Source of the DNA: Paracoccus beibuensis
GTDB taxonomy: Bacteria > Pseudomonadota > Alphaproteobacteria > Rhodobacterales > Rhodobacteraceae
Direction of reading: 5' to 3'
Assembly (NCBI RefSeq): GCF_026162625.1
Contig: NZ_JAOTBD010000010.1
Coordinates: 1-64,000 of the forward strand
DNA length: 64,000 nucleotides
The notes beneath the pieces were generated by a model. It ran no database searches. It saw nothing but the letters and a program-made list of their open reading frames with translations, and was not told where the DNA came from. Of the stretch, positions 33,933-43,579 are shown piece after piece. The position numbers and the translations under genes were made by a program. How positions within the stretch are numbered: position 1 is the stretch's first letter; every line of letters begins with the position of its first letter.

Positions 33933-34278
33933 GGCGAGGTTCCCTTTCTGGTTGTTCGCGAATCGCGGGCGGCCGGGCCGCCCCTGTCTGCCCGCATCCT
34001 GTCCCGAAGCGCCCGGCTCGCACAAGACCCGGCTGCGGAGGCCGTGCGCTACGCGAAGGTTGCGACCAACCGTCGCAACTCCGCAGGGTGTCGGCCGGCG
34101 TGCCGCGAAGGGGCGCACTCCTTTACACGCGCGAGGGGCCGCTTTCCGCAACCGGGATGCAAATCAGGCGAATCGCAGAACTTTTTTAGCCCGCCCCGCC
34201 GTCCGGGGCGTCTGTTTTCCGCCGAAAAAGGGTGCTAAGACCCTGCGCCAACTGCATGCCGCGACAGAGGTTCGAGAC
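33933..34278. promoter_or_regulatory. Divergent bioY / mrpA promoter region with inverted repeat and leader hairpin
   Basis: No gene is seen. Two elements stand out: a perfect dyad GTTGCGAC-N5-GTCGCAAC at 34059-34079, and a CGCCCCG/CGGGGCG hairpin at 34192-34210 followed by TCTGTTTTCC, 69 bases before mrpA. The dyad could be an operator for either operon and the hairpin an attenuator in the mrp leader; both roles are guesses. The BioR-type TTATNNATAA motif is not seen. Confidence 0.45.
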
Positions 34279-36558
34279 ATGGCTGACGACTATCCCAAGG
34301 TGGACCGCGTGATGGGGGGGCCTGCCGGCTGGATCTCCATCGCCTTTCCGGCGGTCCTGTTTCTGTATTTCCTGGGGCTTCTGCCGCAGATCGTGACGGG
34401 ACCGCAGGTGCACGGCATTGACTGGGTGCCCTCGCTGGGGATCCGGCTCTCGGTGCTGCTGGACGGTCTCAGCATGACCTTCGCGCTGCTGATCACCGGG
34501 ATCGGCACGGCGGTGACGCTCTATTCCGCGCGCTACCTTGGGCAGCATCCGGACTATCCGCGCTTCGTCTGCTATCTGCTGATGTTCATGGTCGGCATGC
34601 TGGGGCTGGTCCTGGCCGATAACATGATCTCTCTCTTCGTCTTCTGGGAGGTGACGACCATCGCCTCCTACCTGCTGATCGGCTTCAACGCCGACAGCGC
34701 CAAGTCGCGCCGCTCGGCGTTGCAGGCGCTGCTGCTGACGGGCACGGGCGGCCTGGTCATGCTGGGTGGCATGATCATCCTGGGCAACGTCGCCGGCACG
34801 TTCGAACTGTCGCAGATCCTGGAGATGGGCGACATGGTCCGCGCGCATCCGTGGTACATGGGTATCCTGCTGCTGTTCCTGGCGGGCGCCTTCACGAAGT
34901 CGGCGCAGGTGCCGTTCCATTTCTGGCTGCCGAACGCGATGGCCGCGCCGACGCCGGTGTCCGCCTACCTGCACAGCGCCACGATGGTGAAGGCCGGCGT
35001 CTACCTGATGGCGCGGATGAACCCGGCGCTCGGCAGCACCGAGGCGTGGTTCTGGATCCTGACGATCTTCGGCGGCATCACGGCGGTCCTCGCCTCGGTC
35101 ATGGCGCTGCGCCAGACCGACATCAAGCAGACGCTGGCCTACACGACGCTGATGGCGCTGGGGTCGCTGACCATGTTCATCGGCGCGGGCACCCATTACG
35201 CCATCGTCGCGGCGATGACTTTCCTGGTGGTGCATTCGCTCTACAAGGCGGCGCTGTTCCTGATGATCGGTATCGTCGATCACGCCACCGGAACGCGCGA
35301 CGCCACCATGCTGCGCGGGTTGCGCAAGGCGATGCCGCTGACGGGGCTGGCCGCCGCCTTGGCCGCCGTCAGCATGGCCGGCATCCCGCCCATGGTCGGC
35401 TTCGTCGGGAAAGAGTTCATGTACAAGGCGGGCCTTGGCCTGGACGGTTTCGGCGCCATCTGGGTCACCGCAATGATCTTCGCGGCTTCGGCCATGATGT
35501 TCGTGACCGGCGGCATCGTGGCGCTGAAGCCCTTCGCGGGCGATTTGGCGGAAACCCCCACGCCCGCGCATGAAGGCCCCTGGCCCATGCTGGCCGGGCC
35601 GCTTGTGCTGGGCGGGCTGTCGCTGTTCTTCGGCCTGGTGCCGGGCGTCCTGGGCCACTACCTGGTCGGTCCCGCCACCCATGCGGTCGAGGGCGAGGTG
35701 CACGAGGTTCACCTGTACCTCTGGGGCGGCGTCAACACGGCGCTGATCCTGTCGCTGCTGACTTTCCTGGCGGGCTGGCTGCTCTATCGCAGCCACGAAT
35801 CCATCCGCGCCCGGCTGATCGCGTTCGAGGCGCGCAGCCCCATCGACTTCGACGCCGGCTGGGATCGCCTGCTGGACGGCTTCAAGGCCGTCGCGGGCTG
35901 GCAGACGCGCCTGATCCAGACGGGCAGTCTGCAGCGATACATGGCCGTCACCTTTGCCAGCTTCGTCGTGCTGGTCGGCGGCACCTACCTGGTCAAGGGC
36001 GCCTTCGGCGCTGGCCTTGGGCTGACCACGGCCTCGGTTCATCCGGTCCAGTGGACGGTGCTGGCGCTGATCGCAGTGGGGTCGATCCTGGTCGTCTGGA
36101 CGCATAGCCGAATGACGGCCGTGGCTGCGATGGGCGTGGTGGGGATCGGCGTGTCGCTGATCTTCATCATGTTCAGCGCGCCCGACGTCGCCATCACGCA
36201 GCTGCTGGTCGAGGTCCTGGTCGTCGTGCTGGTCAGCCTGGCCATGCTGCGGCTGCCCTATCTGCCGCGCCGGTCCAAGGCGTCCTTCCGCCCCGGCCAC
36301 GCCCTGATCGCGGGGGGCGTCGGCGTCGTCACGACCTTCCTGACCATCTCGGTCCTGGGCAGTCCGTTCGATCGCCGCCTGACCACCTTCTTCGAAGCCG
36401 CGTCCTATCCCGAAGCGCATGGCCGCAACATCGTCAACGTGATCCTGGTGGACTTCCGGGCGCTGGACACCTTCGGTGAGATCACCGTCGTCGCCATGGC
36501 CGCGCTGGCCGCGCTGGCACTGCTGCGTGGAACCGCCCCCCGGAAAGAGGAGAACTGA
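34279..36558 (+). CDS. mrpA: Na+/H+ antiporter subunit A (MrpA)
   Basis: 759 residues, about 20 membrane segments. The first 500 residues are an NuoL-like proton channel: [19 protein letters not shown] (conserved Glu), [19 protein letters not shown] (conserved Lys), [14 protein letters not shown] and [19 protein letters not shown]. The last about 160 residues hold MbhD/MbhE-like domains with [20 protein letters not shown] and [18 protein letters not shown]. This is the usual MrpA of a seven-gene complex that exports Na+ in exchange for H+. The 3' end is 1 base from mrpB. Confidence 0.96.
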   Translation: MADDYPKVDRVMGGPAGWISIAFPAVLFLYFLGLLPQIVTGPQVHGIDWVPSLGIRLSVLLDGLSMTFALLITGIGTAVTLYSARYLGQHPDYPRFVCYLLMFMVGMLGLVLADNMISLFVFWEVTTIASYLLIGFNADSAKSRRSALQALLLTGTGGLVMLGGMIILGNVAGTFELSQILEMGDMVRAHPWYMGILLLFLAGAFTKSAQVPFHFWLPNAMAAPTPVSAYLHSATMVKAGVYLMARMNPALGSTEAWFWILTIFGGITAVLASVMALRQTDIKQTLAYTTLMALGSLTMFIGAGTHYAIVAAMTFLVVHSLYKAALFLMIGIVDHATGTRDATMLRGLRKAMPLTGLAAALAAVSMAGIPPMVGFVGKEFMYKAGLGLDGFGAIWVTAMIFAASAMMFVTGGIVALKPFAGDLAETPTPAHEGPWPMLAGPLVLGGLSLFFGLVPGVLGHYLVGPATHAVEGEVHEVHLYLWGGVNTALILSLLTFLAGWLLYRSHESIRARLIAFEARSPIDFDAGWDRLLDGFKAVAGWQTRLIQTGSLQRYMAVTFASFVVLVGGTYLVKGAFGAGLGLTTASVHPVQWTVLALIAVGSILVVWTHSRMTAVAAMGVVGIGVSLIFIMFSAPDVAITQLLVEVLVVVLVSLAMLRLPYLPRRSKASFRPGHALIAGGVGVVTTFLTISVLGSPFDRRLTTFFEAASYPEAHGRNIVNVILVDFRALDTFGEITVVAMAALAALALLRGTAPRKEEN

Positions 36559-36559
36559 C

Positions 36560-36979
36560 ATGCAGTCGTTGATCCTGACCACGACAACGCGGCTGCTGGC
36601 GGCGCTGCTGCTGATGTTTTCCGTCTATGCGCTGCTGCGCGGGCACAACCTGCCGGGCGGCGGCTTCATCGGCGGGCTGATCGGGGCAACGGCCTTCATC
36701 CTCTATACCATCGCCACGTCCGAGATCGAGGCGCGCCGGGCGCTGCGCGTCGGTCCGTCGAACATCGCGGTCGTAGGGCTCGGCATCGCCGGACTTGCTG
36801 GCCTCTCGGCTGGCTTGGCCGGAGAGCCATTCTTTACCGGCCAGTGGCTGTTCCTGTTCGCCGAGGACGGCGGCAAGGGGCTGCCGCTGTCCACGGTCCT
36901 CGTGTTCGACATCGGTGTCTATCTGGCAGTCTTCGGCGGCATCCTGACGCTGGTCTTCGCCCTGGAAGAGGAGATCTGA
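36560..36979 (+). CDS. mrpB: Na+/H+ antiporter subunit B (MrpB)
   Basis: 139 residues, four membrane segments. [40 protein letters not shown] (the MnhB/MbhH GGGF motif) and [19 protein letters not shown] are diagnostic. GAGGAG precedes the ATG by 7 bases. Part of the antiporter membrane arm. Confidence 0.95.
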   Translation: MQSLILTTTTRLLAALLLMFSVYALLRGHNLPGGGFIGGLIGATAFILYTIATSEIEARRALRVGPSNIAVVGLGIAGLAGLSAGLAGEPFFTGQWLFLFAEDGGKGLPLSTVLVFDIGVYLAVFGGILTLVFALEEEI

Positions 36980-36981
36980 GC

Positions 36982-37416
36982 TTGGAACTGCTGCTTGCCA
37001 TCACCATCGGCATCGTCGTGGCGACCTCCGTCTACCTGATGCTGGACCGCAACGCGCTGCGCTTCCTCTTCGGGCTGGTGCTGCTGTCGAACGCGGTCAA
37101 CCTGATCATCTTCGCCGGCGGCCGGCTGACCGTTGGCGCGCCGCCGCTGATCCCCGACGGGGCATATGCGCCCGTGGGCGTGGTCGCCAATGCGCTGCCG
37201 CAGGCGCTGGTGCTGACCGCCATCGTCATCGGCTTCGGCCTTCTGGCCTTCACGCTGGCGCTGGTCTACCGGACCTTCATGACCCTCGGCACCGTCAACA
37301 GCGACGAGATGCGCATCGCCGAACCCCGCGACAAGCGCGAGCTTGACACCGGCAGGCTGGGCATGGGCAAGGCCGATCCCGAACATCCCGCGACCGGGCA
37401 GGAGGCCGGCATATGA
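36982..37416 (+). CDS. mrpC: Na+/H+ antiporter subunit C (MrpC)
   Basis: 144 residues. NuoK-like, three membrane segments with FLFGLVLLSNAVNLIIFAGG (buried acidic/Asn region) and PQALVLTAIVIGFGLLAFTL. The start is TTG at 36982, 2 bases after the mrpB stop, with GAGGAG 8 bases upstream; no ATG is available in the expected place. A hydrophilic C-terminal tail of about 35 residues follows the membrane part. Confidence 0.93.
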   Translation: MELLLAITIGIVVATSVYLMLDRNALRFLFGLVLLSNAVNLIIFAGGRLTVGAPPLIPDGAYAPVGVVANALPQALVLTAIVIGFGLLAFTLALVYRTFMTLGTVNSDEMRIAEPRDKRELDTGRLGMGKADPEHPATGQEAGI

Positions 37417-38912
37417 GCTGGCTTCTGGTCTATCCCATCGTCATCCCGCTGATGACGGCGGTCTTGTCCTACCTGTTCCGCAATACCCCAGCCGGGCGCT
37501 GGATTGCCGTCGCGGGCACCGCTGCGCTGCTGCTGGCCAGCCTGCTGCTGATGGCGGACGTGCTGGAGCACGGCGTCGTCGTCGCGCAGATGTCCAACTG
37601 GGAGGCGCCCTTCGGCATCACCCTGGCCGCAGACCTTCTGGGCGCGGTCATGGTCGTGATCACGGCCATCACCGGTATGGCCACCGTGGTCTACAGCCTG
37701 TCGGACATTCCCGTCCGGCTGGAGAGGATGGGCTATTACGCGCTGTTGCAGATCCTTCTGATGGGCGTCTGCGGGGCCTTCCTGACGGGCGACCTCTTCA
37801 ACCTCTATGTGTGGTTCGAGGTGATGCTGATCGCCAGCTTCGGCCTTCTGGTCCTGGGCGGCAACCGAGAGCAACTTGACGGCGGCATCAAGTACGTGAT
37901 GCTGAACCTCGTCTCGACCATCATGTTCCTGACGGGCATCGGGCTCCTTTACGGCATCACCGGCACGCTGAACATGGCGGACCTTCACCTTGCGGTGCGA
38001 GAGGTCCAGAACCAGGGGCTGCTGACCACCATCGCGGTGATGTTCATGGTCGCCTTCGGCGTGAAGGCGGCGCTGTTCCCGCTGTTCTTCTGGCTTCCTG
38101 CGTCCTATCACACGCCCCCCGTGGCAGTTTCGGCGATCTTTGCGGGCCTTCTGACCAAGGTCGGTGTCTATTCGCTGATCCGCTGCTTCACGCTGATCTT
38201 CGACCAGGACGTCGGCTTCACGCACACGCTGCTTCTGTGGCTGGCAGTGATCACCATGGTCACGGGCGTCCTTGGCGCGGCAGCGATGAACGACTTCCGC
38301 CGCATCCTGTCCTTCCACATCATCAGCCAGATCGGATACATGGTGCTGGGCCTGGCGATCTTCACGCCGCTGGGGTTGATGGGCGCGGTCTTCTACCTGG
38401 TCCACCACATCATCGTAAAGGCCAACCTGTTCTTCGTGGCGGGCGTGGCCAAGCGCATCGGCGGGTCCACCGACCTGTCGCGGCTTGGCGGGCTTTACGC
38501 CCATGCGCCGCTGCTGGCCTTCCTGTTTCTGATCCCGGCGTTTTCGCTTGCGGGCTTCCCGCCGCTGTCGGGGTTCTGGGCGAAATACGTGGTCGTCAAG
38601 GCGGCGCTGGACCTGGAGATGTGGATCGTGGCCGGCATCTCGCTGGTGGTGGGACTCTTGACCATCTTCTCGATGACCAAGATCTGGGGCGCGGCCTTCT
38701 GGCCCGCCCATCCCGACGGCATCAAGCCGCGCCTGTCCGACCTGCCCATGGGCGACCGGCTGGCGCTGATGCTGCCGATCATCTGCCTGGCGGCGCTGAC
38801 CTGCATCATCGGGCTGTTCCCCGAGCCCTTCGTGCAGTTCGCCGAACGCTCGGCCACGCAGCTGCTTGATCCAACCGAATACATCACGACCGTTTTGGGG
38901 GTGCAGCCATGA
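37413..38912 (+). CDS. mrpD: Na+/H+ antiporter subunit D (MrpD)
   Basis: 499 residues, about 14 membrane segments, NuoM/N-like. LFNLYVWFEVMLIASFGLLV (conserved Glu), FGVKAALFPLFFWLPASYHT (conserved Lys), VSAIFAGLLTKVGVYSLIRC and YLVHHIIVKANLFFVAGVA are typical. A second ion channel of the complex. Overlaps mrpC and mrpE by 4 bases each. Confidence 0.96.
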   Translation: MSWLLVYPIVIPLMTAVLSYLFRNTPAGRWIAVAGTAALLLASLLLMADVLEHGVVVAQMSNWEAPFGITLAADLLGAVMVVITAITGMATVVYSLSDIPVRLERMGYYALLQILLMGVCGAFLTGDLFNLYVWFEVMLIASFGLLVLGGNREQLDGGIKYVMLNLVSTIMFLTGIGLLYGITGTLNMADLHLAVREVQNQGLLTTIAVMFMVAFGVKAALFPLFFWLPASYHTPPVAVSAIFAGLLTKVGVYSLIRCFTLIFDQDVGFTHTLLLWLAVITMVTGVLGAAAMNDFRRILSFHIISQIGYMVLGLAIFTPLGLMGAVFYLVHHIIVKANLFFVAGVAKRIGGSTDLSRLGGLYAHAPLLAFLFLIPAFSLAGFPPLSGFWAKYVVVKAALDLEMWIVAGISLVVGLLTIFSMTKIWGAAFWPAHPDGIKPRLSDLPMGDRLALMLPIICLAALTCIIGLFPEPFVQFAERSATQLLDPTEYITTVLGVQP

Positions 38913-39385
38913 ACCTCTTTGCCATCAACATCGTGCTGGCCTTCGCCTGGGTGGCGCTGACGGGCGGGCTGACGCTTGGCGGGTTGACCACGGGCTTTCT
39001 GGTGGGCCTTGGGGCGATGTGGCTTGTCCGCCCGCTGTTCCCGCATACCGGCCACTATTTCCTGCGCCTCTACTACTGGGCGCGGCTGGTGGTGATGTTC
39101 GTCTACGAACTGGTCGTCAGTTCCCTGCCGGTGACCAAGGACGTGCTGACGCCGGGACAGTTTTCCAGGCCCGCGCTGATCGCGGTGCCGCTGAACGTGA
39201 CGACCGACCTGCAGATCACACTTCTGGCGAACTTCATCTCTCTGACGCCCGGAACGTTGACCCTGGACGTGTCGGAAGACCGCAAGACGCTCTATATTCA
39301 CGCGATGTTCGGGGACGAGCCAGACGCGATCCGGGCGCAGATCCGCGACCGGTTCGAGGTCTGGGTCCGCGAGGCGACGGAGTAG
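38909..39385 (+). CDS. mrpE: Na+/H+ antiporter subunit E (MrpE)
   Basis: 158 residues. Two or three N-terminal membrane segments (NLFAINIVLAFAWVALTGGL), then a cytoplasmic domain with LNVTTDLQITLLANFISLTP followed by GTLTLDVSEDRKTLYIHAMF, the MnhE signature. Coupled to mrpD; 4 bases before mrpF. Confidence 0.95.
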   Translation: MNLFAINIVLAFAWVALTGGLTLGGLTTGFLVGLGAMWLVRPLFPHTGHYFLRLYYWARLVVMFVYELVVSSLPVTKDVLTPGQFSRPALIAVPLNVTTDLQITLLANFISLTPGTLTLDVSEDRKTLYIHAMFGDEPDAIRAQIRDRFEVWVREATE

Positions 39386-39389
39386 AACA

Positions 39390-39680
39390 ATGACCATGAT
39401 GGATTACGCAATCTTGCTTGGCTTCGCGCTGGTCATCCTGGGGGTGACGCTGGCCGCCGCCCGGCTGGTCATCGGGCCGACGCTGGCCGACCGGATCGTC
39501 GCGCTGGACATGATGACGGTGCAACTGGTGGCTTTCGGCGGACTTGCGGCGCTGCAATCGCGCAGCGCGGCTTTCCTGGACGTTGCGGTGGTGCTGGCGC
39601 TGGTGGGGTTCCTGGCCACCGTCTGCCTGGCACGTTACCTGGAGCGCCGCATCCTGCTGAAATCGGAGGAGCTGAAATGA
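39390..39680 (+). CDS. mrpF: Na+/H+ antiporter subunit F (MrpF)
   Basis: 96 residues, three membrane segments. RLVIGPTLADRIVALDMMTV (family GPTLADRIVALD motif) and SAAFLDVAVVLALVGFLATV are diagnostic. Overlaps mrpG by 4 bases. Confidence 0.95.
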   Translation: MTMMDYAILLGFALVILGVTLAAARLVIGPTLADRIVALDMMTVQLVAFGGLAALQSRSAAFLDVAVVLALVGFLATVCLARYLERRILLKSEELK

Positions 39681-40036
39681 TCGCCGAACTGATCGTGTCA
39701 TTCCTGATCGTCGCGGGGGGCGTGTTCTGCCTGTCCGCAGGCCTTGGCGTCCTGCGCCTGCCGGACGTCCTTACGCGGATGCATGCCTCGACCAAGGCGG
39801 GCACGTTGGGGTCGGGCCTGATCCTGATCGCCGTTGCCGTGGTTTTCGCCGAAGGCACGGTCATCGCGCGCGCCGTGGCGGCGATCCTGTTCCTGCTGCT
39901 GACGGCACCGGTTGCCGCGCACCTGATCGGACGGGCGGCGTTCCGGACCGGCGTGCCGATGATCAAGTCCACGGCCTGCGAACCGGGCGTTGCCGAGGCG
40001 CTGCGCGGTCCCAACCCGCCCCAGCCGCCGCGCTGA
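39677..40036 (+). CDS. mrpG: Na+/H+ antiporter subunit G (MrpG)
   Basis: 119 residues, three membrane segments. VFCLSAGLGVLRLPDVLTRM and HASTKAGTLGSGLILIA are the MnhG/PhaG motifs. Last gene of the mrp operon; no clear terminator hairpin follows before rnd. Confidence 0.95.
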   Translation: MIAELIVSFLIVAGGVFCLSAGLGVLRLPDVLTRMHASTKAGTLGSGLILIAVAVVFAEGTVIARAVAAILFLLLTAPVAAHLIGRAAFRTGVPMIKSTACEPGVAEALRGPNPPQPPR

Positions 40037-40128
40037 AGGGCAGGCGCATCAACAGGGCTTTTCAAACTGGTCGCTTGGGCGTAGTTCTTTCCGATTGGCG
40101 GACGAACCGCCTGATTTGAAAGAGCTGA

Positions 40129-41310
40129 ATGAGCCAGGACATCCCCACGATCACCCGCACCGAAGAGCTTGCGCACTTCTGCGAGGCTGCGAAATCCGCC
40201 CCCTATGTCACCGTCGACACCGAGTTCCTGCGCGAGCGGACCTATTGGTCGAAGCTGTGCCTGATCCAGCTTGCGCTGCCCCCGGCCTCGACCGGCGGCA
40301 ACCCCGGCGGAGAGGCCGTGCTGGTCGATCCGCTGGCCGAAGGCCTGTCGCTGGAGCCGCTCTATGACCTTTTCCGTCACAAGGACACGGTCAAGGTCTT
40401 TCACGCAGCGCGCCAGGATCTGGAGATCTTCTTCCACGACGCGCAGCTGTTCCCCGAGCCCCTGTTCGACACGCAGGTCGCTGCGATGGTCTGCGGCTTC
40501 GGCGAGCAGGTCGGCTATGAGACTCTGGTGCGCAAGATCGCCAAGGCGAACCTCGACAAGTCGTCGCGCTTCACCGACTGGTCGAGGCGCCCGCTGACCG
40601 ACGCGCAAAAGGCTTATGCGCTGGCCGACGTGACGCATCTGCGGGTGATCTACGAATTCCTGTCCGCCGAGCTGAAGAAGACCGGGCGGGAGGCCTGGCT
40701 GGGCGAAGAGATCGCCGTCCTGGAGGACCCCGAGACCTACATCACCCGCCCCGAAGAGGCGTGGATGAAGGTCCGCACGCGCACGAATTCCCCTCGCTTC
40801 CTGGCGATCCTGCGCGAACTGGCGCAGTTCCGCGAGGCCTATGCGCAGGAACGCGACATTCCGCGCAGCCGCGTCTTCAAGGATGACGCGATGATCGAGG
40901 TTGCCTCGACCAAGCCCGGGACCGAGGCCGACCTGGCGCGTTCCCGGCTGCTGCTGCGCGAAGCCCGGAAGGGAGAGATCGCCAACGGCATCCTGGCCGC
41001 CGTCAAGGCGGGGCAAGAGGCCAAGGACCTGCCGCAACCCCGTGCCGAGGAGCCCGGCAAGCCCGGCAACGCCGCGCTGTCGGACCTGCTGCGGGTCCTG
41101 CTGAAGGCCAAGGCCGATGCCGCCGGCGTCGCGCCCAAGCTGATCGCGTCCTCGTCCGACCTCGACGCCATCGCCACGGGCGATCGCAACCTGCCGGCGC
41201 TTCACGGCTGGCGCCACGAGGTATTCGGTCAGGACGCCCTGCGTCTGGCCGCCGGAGAGATTGCGCTGTCGGCACAAGGCGGCGCGGTGAAGGTCGTGCC
41301 CGCCCGCTGA
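40129..41310 (+). CDS. rnd: Ribonuclease D
   Basis: 393 residues. DEDDy exonuclease: YVTVDTEFLRERTYW (Exo I, Asp/Glu), KVFHAARQDLEIFF (Exo II, Asp) and ALADVTHLRVIYEFL (Exo III, YxxxD type). An HRDC domain follows about residue 210 with LREARKGEIANGILAAVKAG near the second helical repeat. It trims tRNA 3' ends in the cytosol. AAAGAG lies 4 bases before ATG. Confidence 0.95.
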   Translation: MSQDIPTITRTEELAHFCEAAKSAPYVTVDTEFLRERTYWSKLCLIQLALPPASTGGNPGGEAVLVDPLAEGLSLEPLYDLFRHKDTVKVFHAARQDLEIFFHDAQLFPEPLFDTQVAAMVCGFGEQVGYETLVRKIAKANLDKSSRFTDWSRRPLTDAQKAYALADVTHLRVIYEFLSAELKKTGREAWLGEEIAVLEDPETYITRPEEAWMKVRTRTNSPRFLAILRELAQFREAYAQERDIPRSRVFKDDAMIEVASTKPGTEADLARSRLLLREARKGEIANGILAAVKAGQEAKDLPQPRAEEPGKPGNAALSDLLRVLLKAKADAAGVAPKLIASSSDLDAIATGDRNLPALHGWRHEVFGQDALRLAAGEIALSAQGGAVKVVPAR

Positions 41311-41440
41311 TCGGGTTGGCGCCACGTTGTTCAACGCGCCCAAAGCCAGGCCTCCGAAAGCTCGTGCTGTTTCGGCAGACTGGGTCACGGGAAGCCTGCC
41401 CGCGCCGCTGATCGGGCAGCCTCGACCTGTCGCTGCGCGA

Positions 41441-42208
41441 TCAGTCGTCGTCGTTTTCCAGCGGCTTGGGCTGGACCACGCGGAACAGTGACCGGCGTTC
41501 CTCGGGCGTCTCGGGGCGGGGGACGCCGCGGGCAAGGTCGCGTGGCGGTTCGGCTGGACGGCGCGGGGAGAAATCCTGCGCTTCCTCTGCAAAGCCGATG
41601 GCCGAGGGCGAGGGAGACACCGTTCTGCCGCCTTCGATGATCGGCAACACCTCGTCCTGGACCAGGTCGAACCGGCGGGGCGCGACCCCGGTGTCGCCCT
41701 CGGCGACAAGGCAGCCAAGCGCGCGGGTCACGTCGCCCAGGTCCGACTTCAGCGGCAGCAGCAGCATCTGCGCCTTCAGCTCCGGCCGGGCATAGTCGGC
41801 GCGCCCGTGCAGGGACATCCGCGCGATCTGCGGACCCTTGAAGACGCTTTCCAGGACGTCCGAGAAGCGCCCCCGAGAACTGGTGTTCAGGAAGGCGCAG
41901 AGCGGCATGCCGCGAACCTCCATTCCCATCAGGTCGATCAGGTGCCGCCCCGCCAGTCGCAGGCGCCCCGCACCCGGCGCGATCCGCTCGATGATGAAGG
42001 CATAATCCAGCGCCCGAGAGATCCCGCGCGGGTCGACGTCGCTGCGCATCGGGACCGCGCGGCCCTTGCGGATCGACGTCCAATAGTCGCGCAATTCCCG
42101 CAGCACCTTGTCGGGGCGGCACGCTTCGTAATCCTGAAAGCGCACGACGCGTGCCGGCCCGTCCGGGGGCTGCACGCTCTTGCACATGTCGTCGTCGCGT
42201 TCCGACAC
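41441..42208 (-). CDS. PAS_5 (PF07310-like) domain protein
   Basis: 255 residues from GTG 42208 (GGGG 6 bases upstream). Residues about 20-170 form a PAS-like domain: LRELRDYWTSIRKGRAVPMR, GAGRLRLAGRHLIDLMGMEV and LCAFLNTSSRGRFSDVLES. The rest is a low-complexity Pro/Glu/Arg tail. This family is common in Rhodobacterales and Rhizobiales, where members lack an output domain, and its function is unknown. Divergent from gmk. Confidence 0.8.
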   Translation of the reverse strand: MSERDDDMCKSVQPPDGPARVVRFQDYEACRPDKVLRELRDYWTSIRKGRAVPMRSDVDPRGISRALDYAFIIERIAPGAGRLRLAGRHLIDLMGMEVRGMPLCAFLNTSSRGRFSDVLESVFKGPQIARMSLHGRADYARPELKAQMLLLPLKSDLGDVTRALGCLVAEGDTGVAPRRFDLVQDEVLPIIEGGRTVSPSPSAIGFAEEAQDFSPRRPAEPPRDLARGVPRPETPEERRSLFRVVQPKPLENDDD

Positions 42209-42421
42209 GTCTTACCCCTAAACCATGACAGCGCGGACCCCGCAGGTCCGCCATATTGTTCGCCCCTCATGATAGCGCCATGGCCGGGGCAGAGCCGAGT
42301 CAATTTCTGAACGAATGGTTAAGATGTGACCGCCCGTGTTCTCGGCCGCCGGGGACTTGACCCACGCCGCCTGCCGGGGCATCCCACGGGCACGTCTGGG
42401 GCAAGGCAAGGATCGACCGGA

Positions 42422-43054
42422 ATGATGAACCGCACCGGCCTGATGGTCATCTTGTCATCGCCTTCGGGGGCAGGAAAGTCGACGCTGGCGCGTCGGCTGA
42501 TGGACTGGGACCCGTCGCTGCGGTTTTCCGTCTCGGCCACGACGCGCGCGCCTCGGGCAGGGGAAACCGACGGCGTTCATTACTATTTCACCTCGGCCGA
42601 CGATTTTCGCCGCATGGTCCAGCAGGACCAGATGCTGGAACATGCCGAAGTCTTCGGAAACCTCTACGGCAGTCCCCGCGCGCCGGTCGAGGCCGCCATG
42701 CGCGACGGGCGCGACACGCTGTTCGACGTCGACTGGCAGGGCGGCCAGCAGATCCGGGCCTCGGCCCTTGGCGGGCATGTCGTGTCGATCTTCGTGCTGC
42801 CCCCGTCGCTGCCCGAGCTGGAGCGTCGACTGCGCGCCCGCGGCCAGGACAGCGAGGCGGTGATCGCCGGGCGGATGCTGAAAAGCCGGTCCGAGATCAG
42901 CCACTGGGCCGAATACGACTATGTGCTGGTGAACGACGACCTGGACGAGACCGAGGCACGCCTGCGCGCCATCCTGACGGCCGAGCGGCTGCGCCGCGAA
43001 CGGCAGGGGGGGCTGGGCGCCTTCGTGAAGCAACTGATGACCGAGGACGCATGA
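42422..43054 (+). CDS. gmk: Guanylate kinase
   Basis: 210 residues. [19 protein letters not shown] is the P-loop, [20 protein letters not shown] the GMP-binding signature and [15 protein letters not shown] the Walker B region. It phosphorylates GMP to GDP. ATG 42422 is followed directly by a second ATG (42425). Overlaps the next gene by 4 bases. Confidence 0.96.
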   Translation: MMNRTGLMVILSSPSGAGKSTLARRLMDWDPSLRFSVSATTRAPRAGETDGVHYYFTSADDFRRMVQQDQMLEHAEVFGNLYGSPRAPVEAAMRDGRDTLFDVDWQGGQQIRASALGGHVVSIFVLPPSLPELERRLRARGQDSEAVIAGRMLKSRSEISHWAEYDYVLVNDDLDETEARLRAILTAERLRRERQGGLGAFVKQLMTEDA

Positions 43055-43575
43055 TGATCTGGTCGCTGGACGATGTCACCCCGCAGCTGGCCGACGACGC
43101 CTGGGTGGCGCCCGACGCGCAGCTGATGGGGCGCGTGGTGATCGAGGCAGAGGCCTCGGTCTGGTTCGGCGCCGTGCTGCGCGGCGACAACGAGGAGATC
43201 AGGGTCGGCGCCGGCAGCAACGTTCAGGACCTCTGCTGCCTGCACACCGATCCAGGCCACCCGCTGATGATCGGCGCCGACTGCACCATCGGCCACCGGG
43301 CGATCCTGCACGGCTGCCGGATCGGTGACGGGGCGCTGATCGGCATGGGTGCGACGATCCTGAACGGCGCTGTCATCGGCGCGGGGGCCTTGATCGGTGC
43401 CGGGGCGCTCATCGCCGAAGGAAAAGAGATCCCGCCCGGCGCGCTGGTCATGGGCGCCCCCGGCAAGGTCGTGCGGATGCTGGACGACGATGCCGTCGCC
43501 GGGTTGCGGGCGTCGGCCGCGCGCTATCGCGCCAATGCCGCGCGCTATCGCGCCGGCCTGACCGCGGCGGGCTGA
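43051..43575 (+). CDS. Gamma-class carbonic anhydrase-like protein
   Basis: 174 residues, left-handed beta-helix with hexapeptide repeats ([20 protein letters not shown]). The three zinc-ligand histidines appear in [11 protein letters not shown] and [10 protein letters not shown]. Members are CA-like (YrdA/PaaY group); activity varies. Translationally coupled to gmk. Confidence 0.9.
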   Translation: MMIWSLDDVTPQLADDAWVAPDAQLMGRVVIEAEASVWFGAVLRGDNEEIRVGAGSNVQDLCCLHTDPGHPLMIGADCTIGHRAILHGCRIGDGALIGMGATILNGAVIGAGALIGAGALIAEGKEIPPGALVMGAPGKVVRMLDDDAVAGLRASAARYRANAARYRAGLTAAG

Positions 43576-43579
43576 TCCG

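Noticed and set aside
34186-36582. A 798-codon minus-strand frame opposite mrpA
   Set aside because: His/Gln/Arg-rich shadow of a well-defined membrane protein gene.
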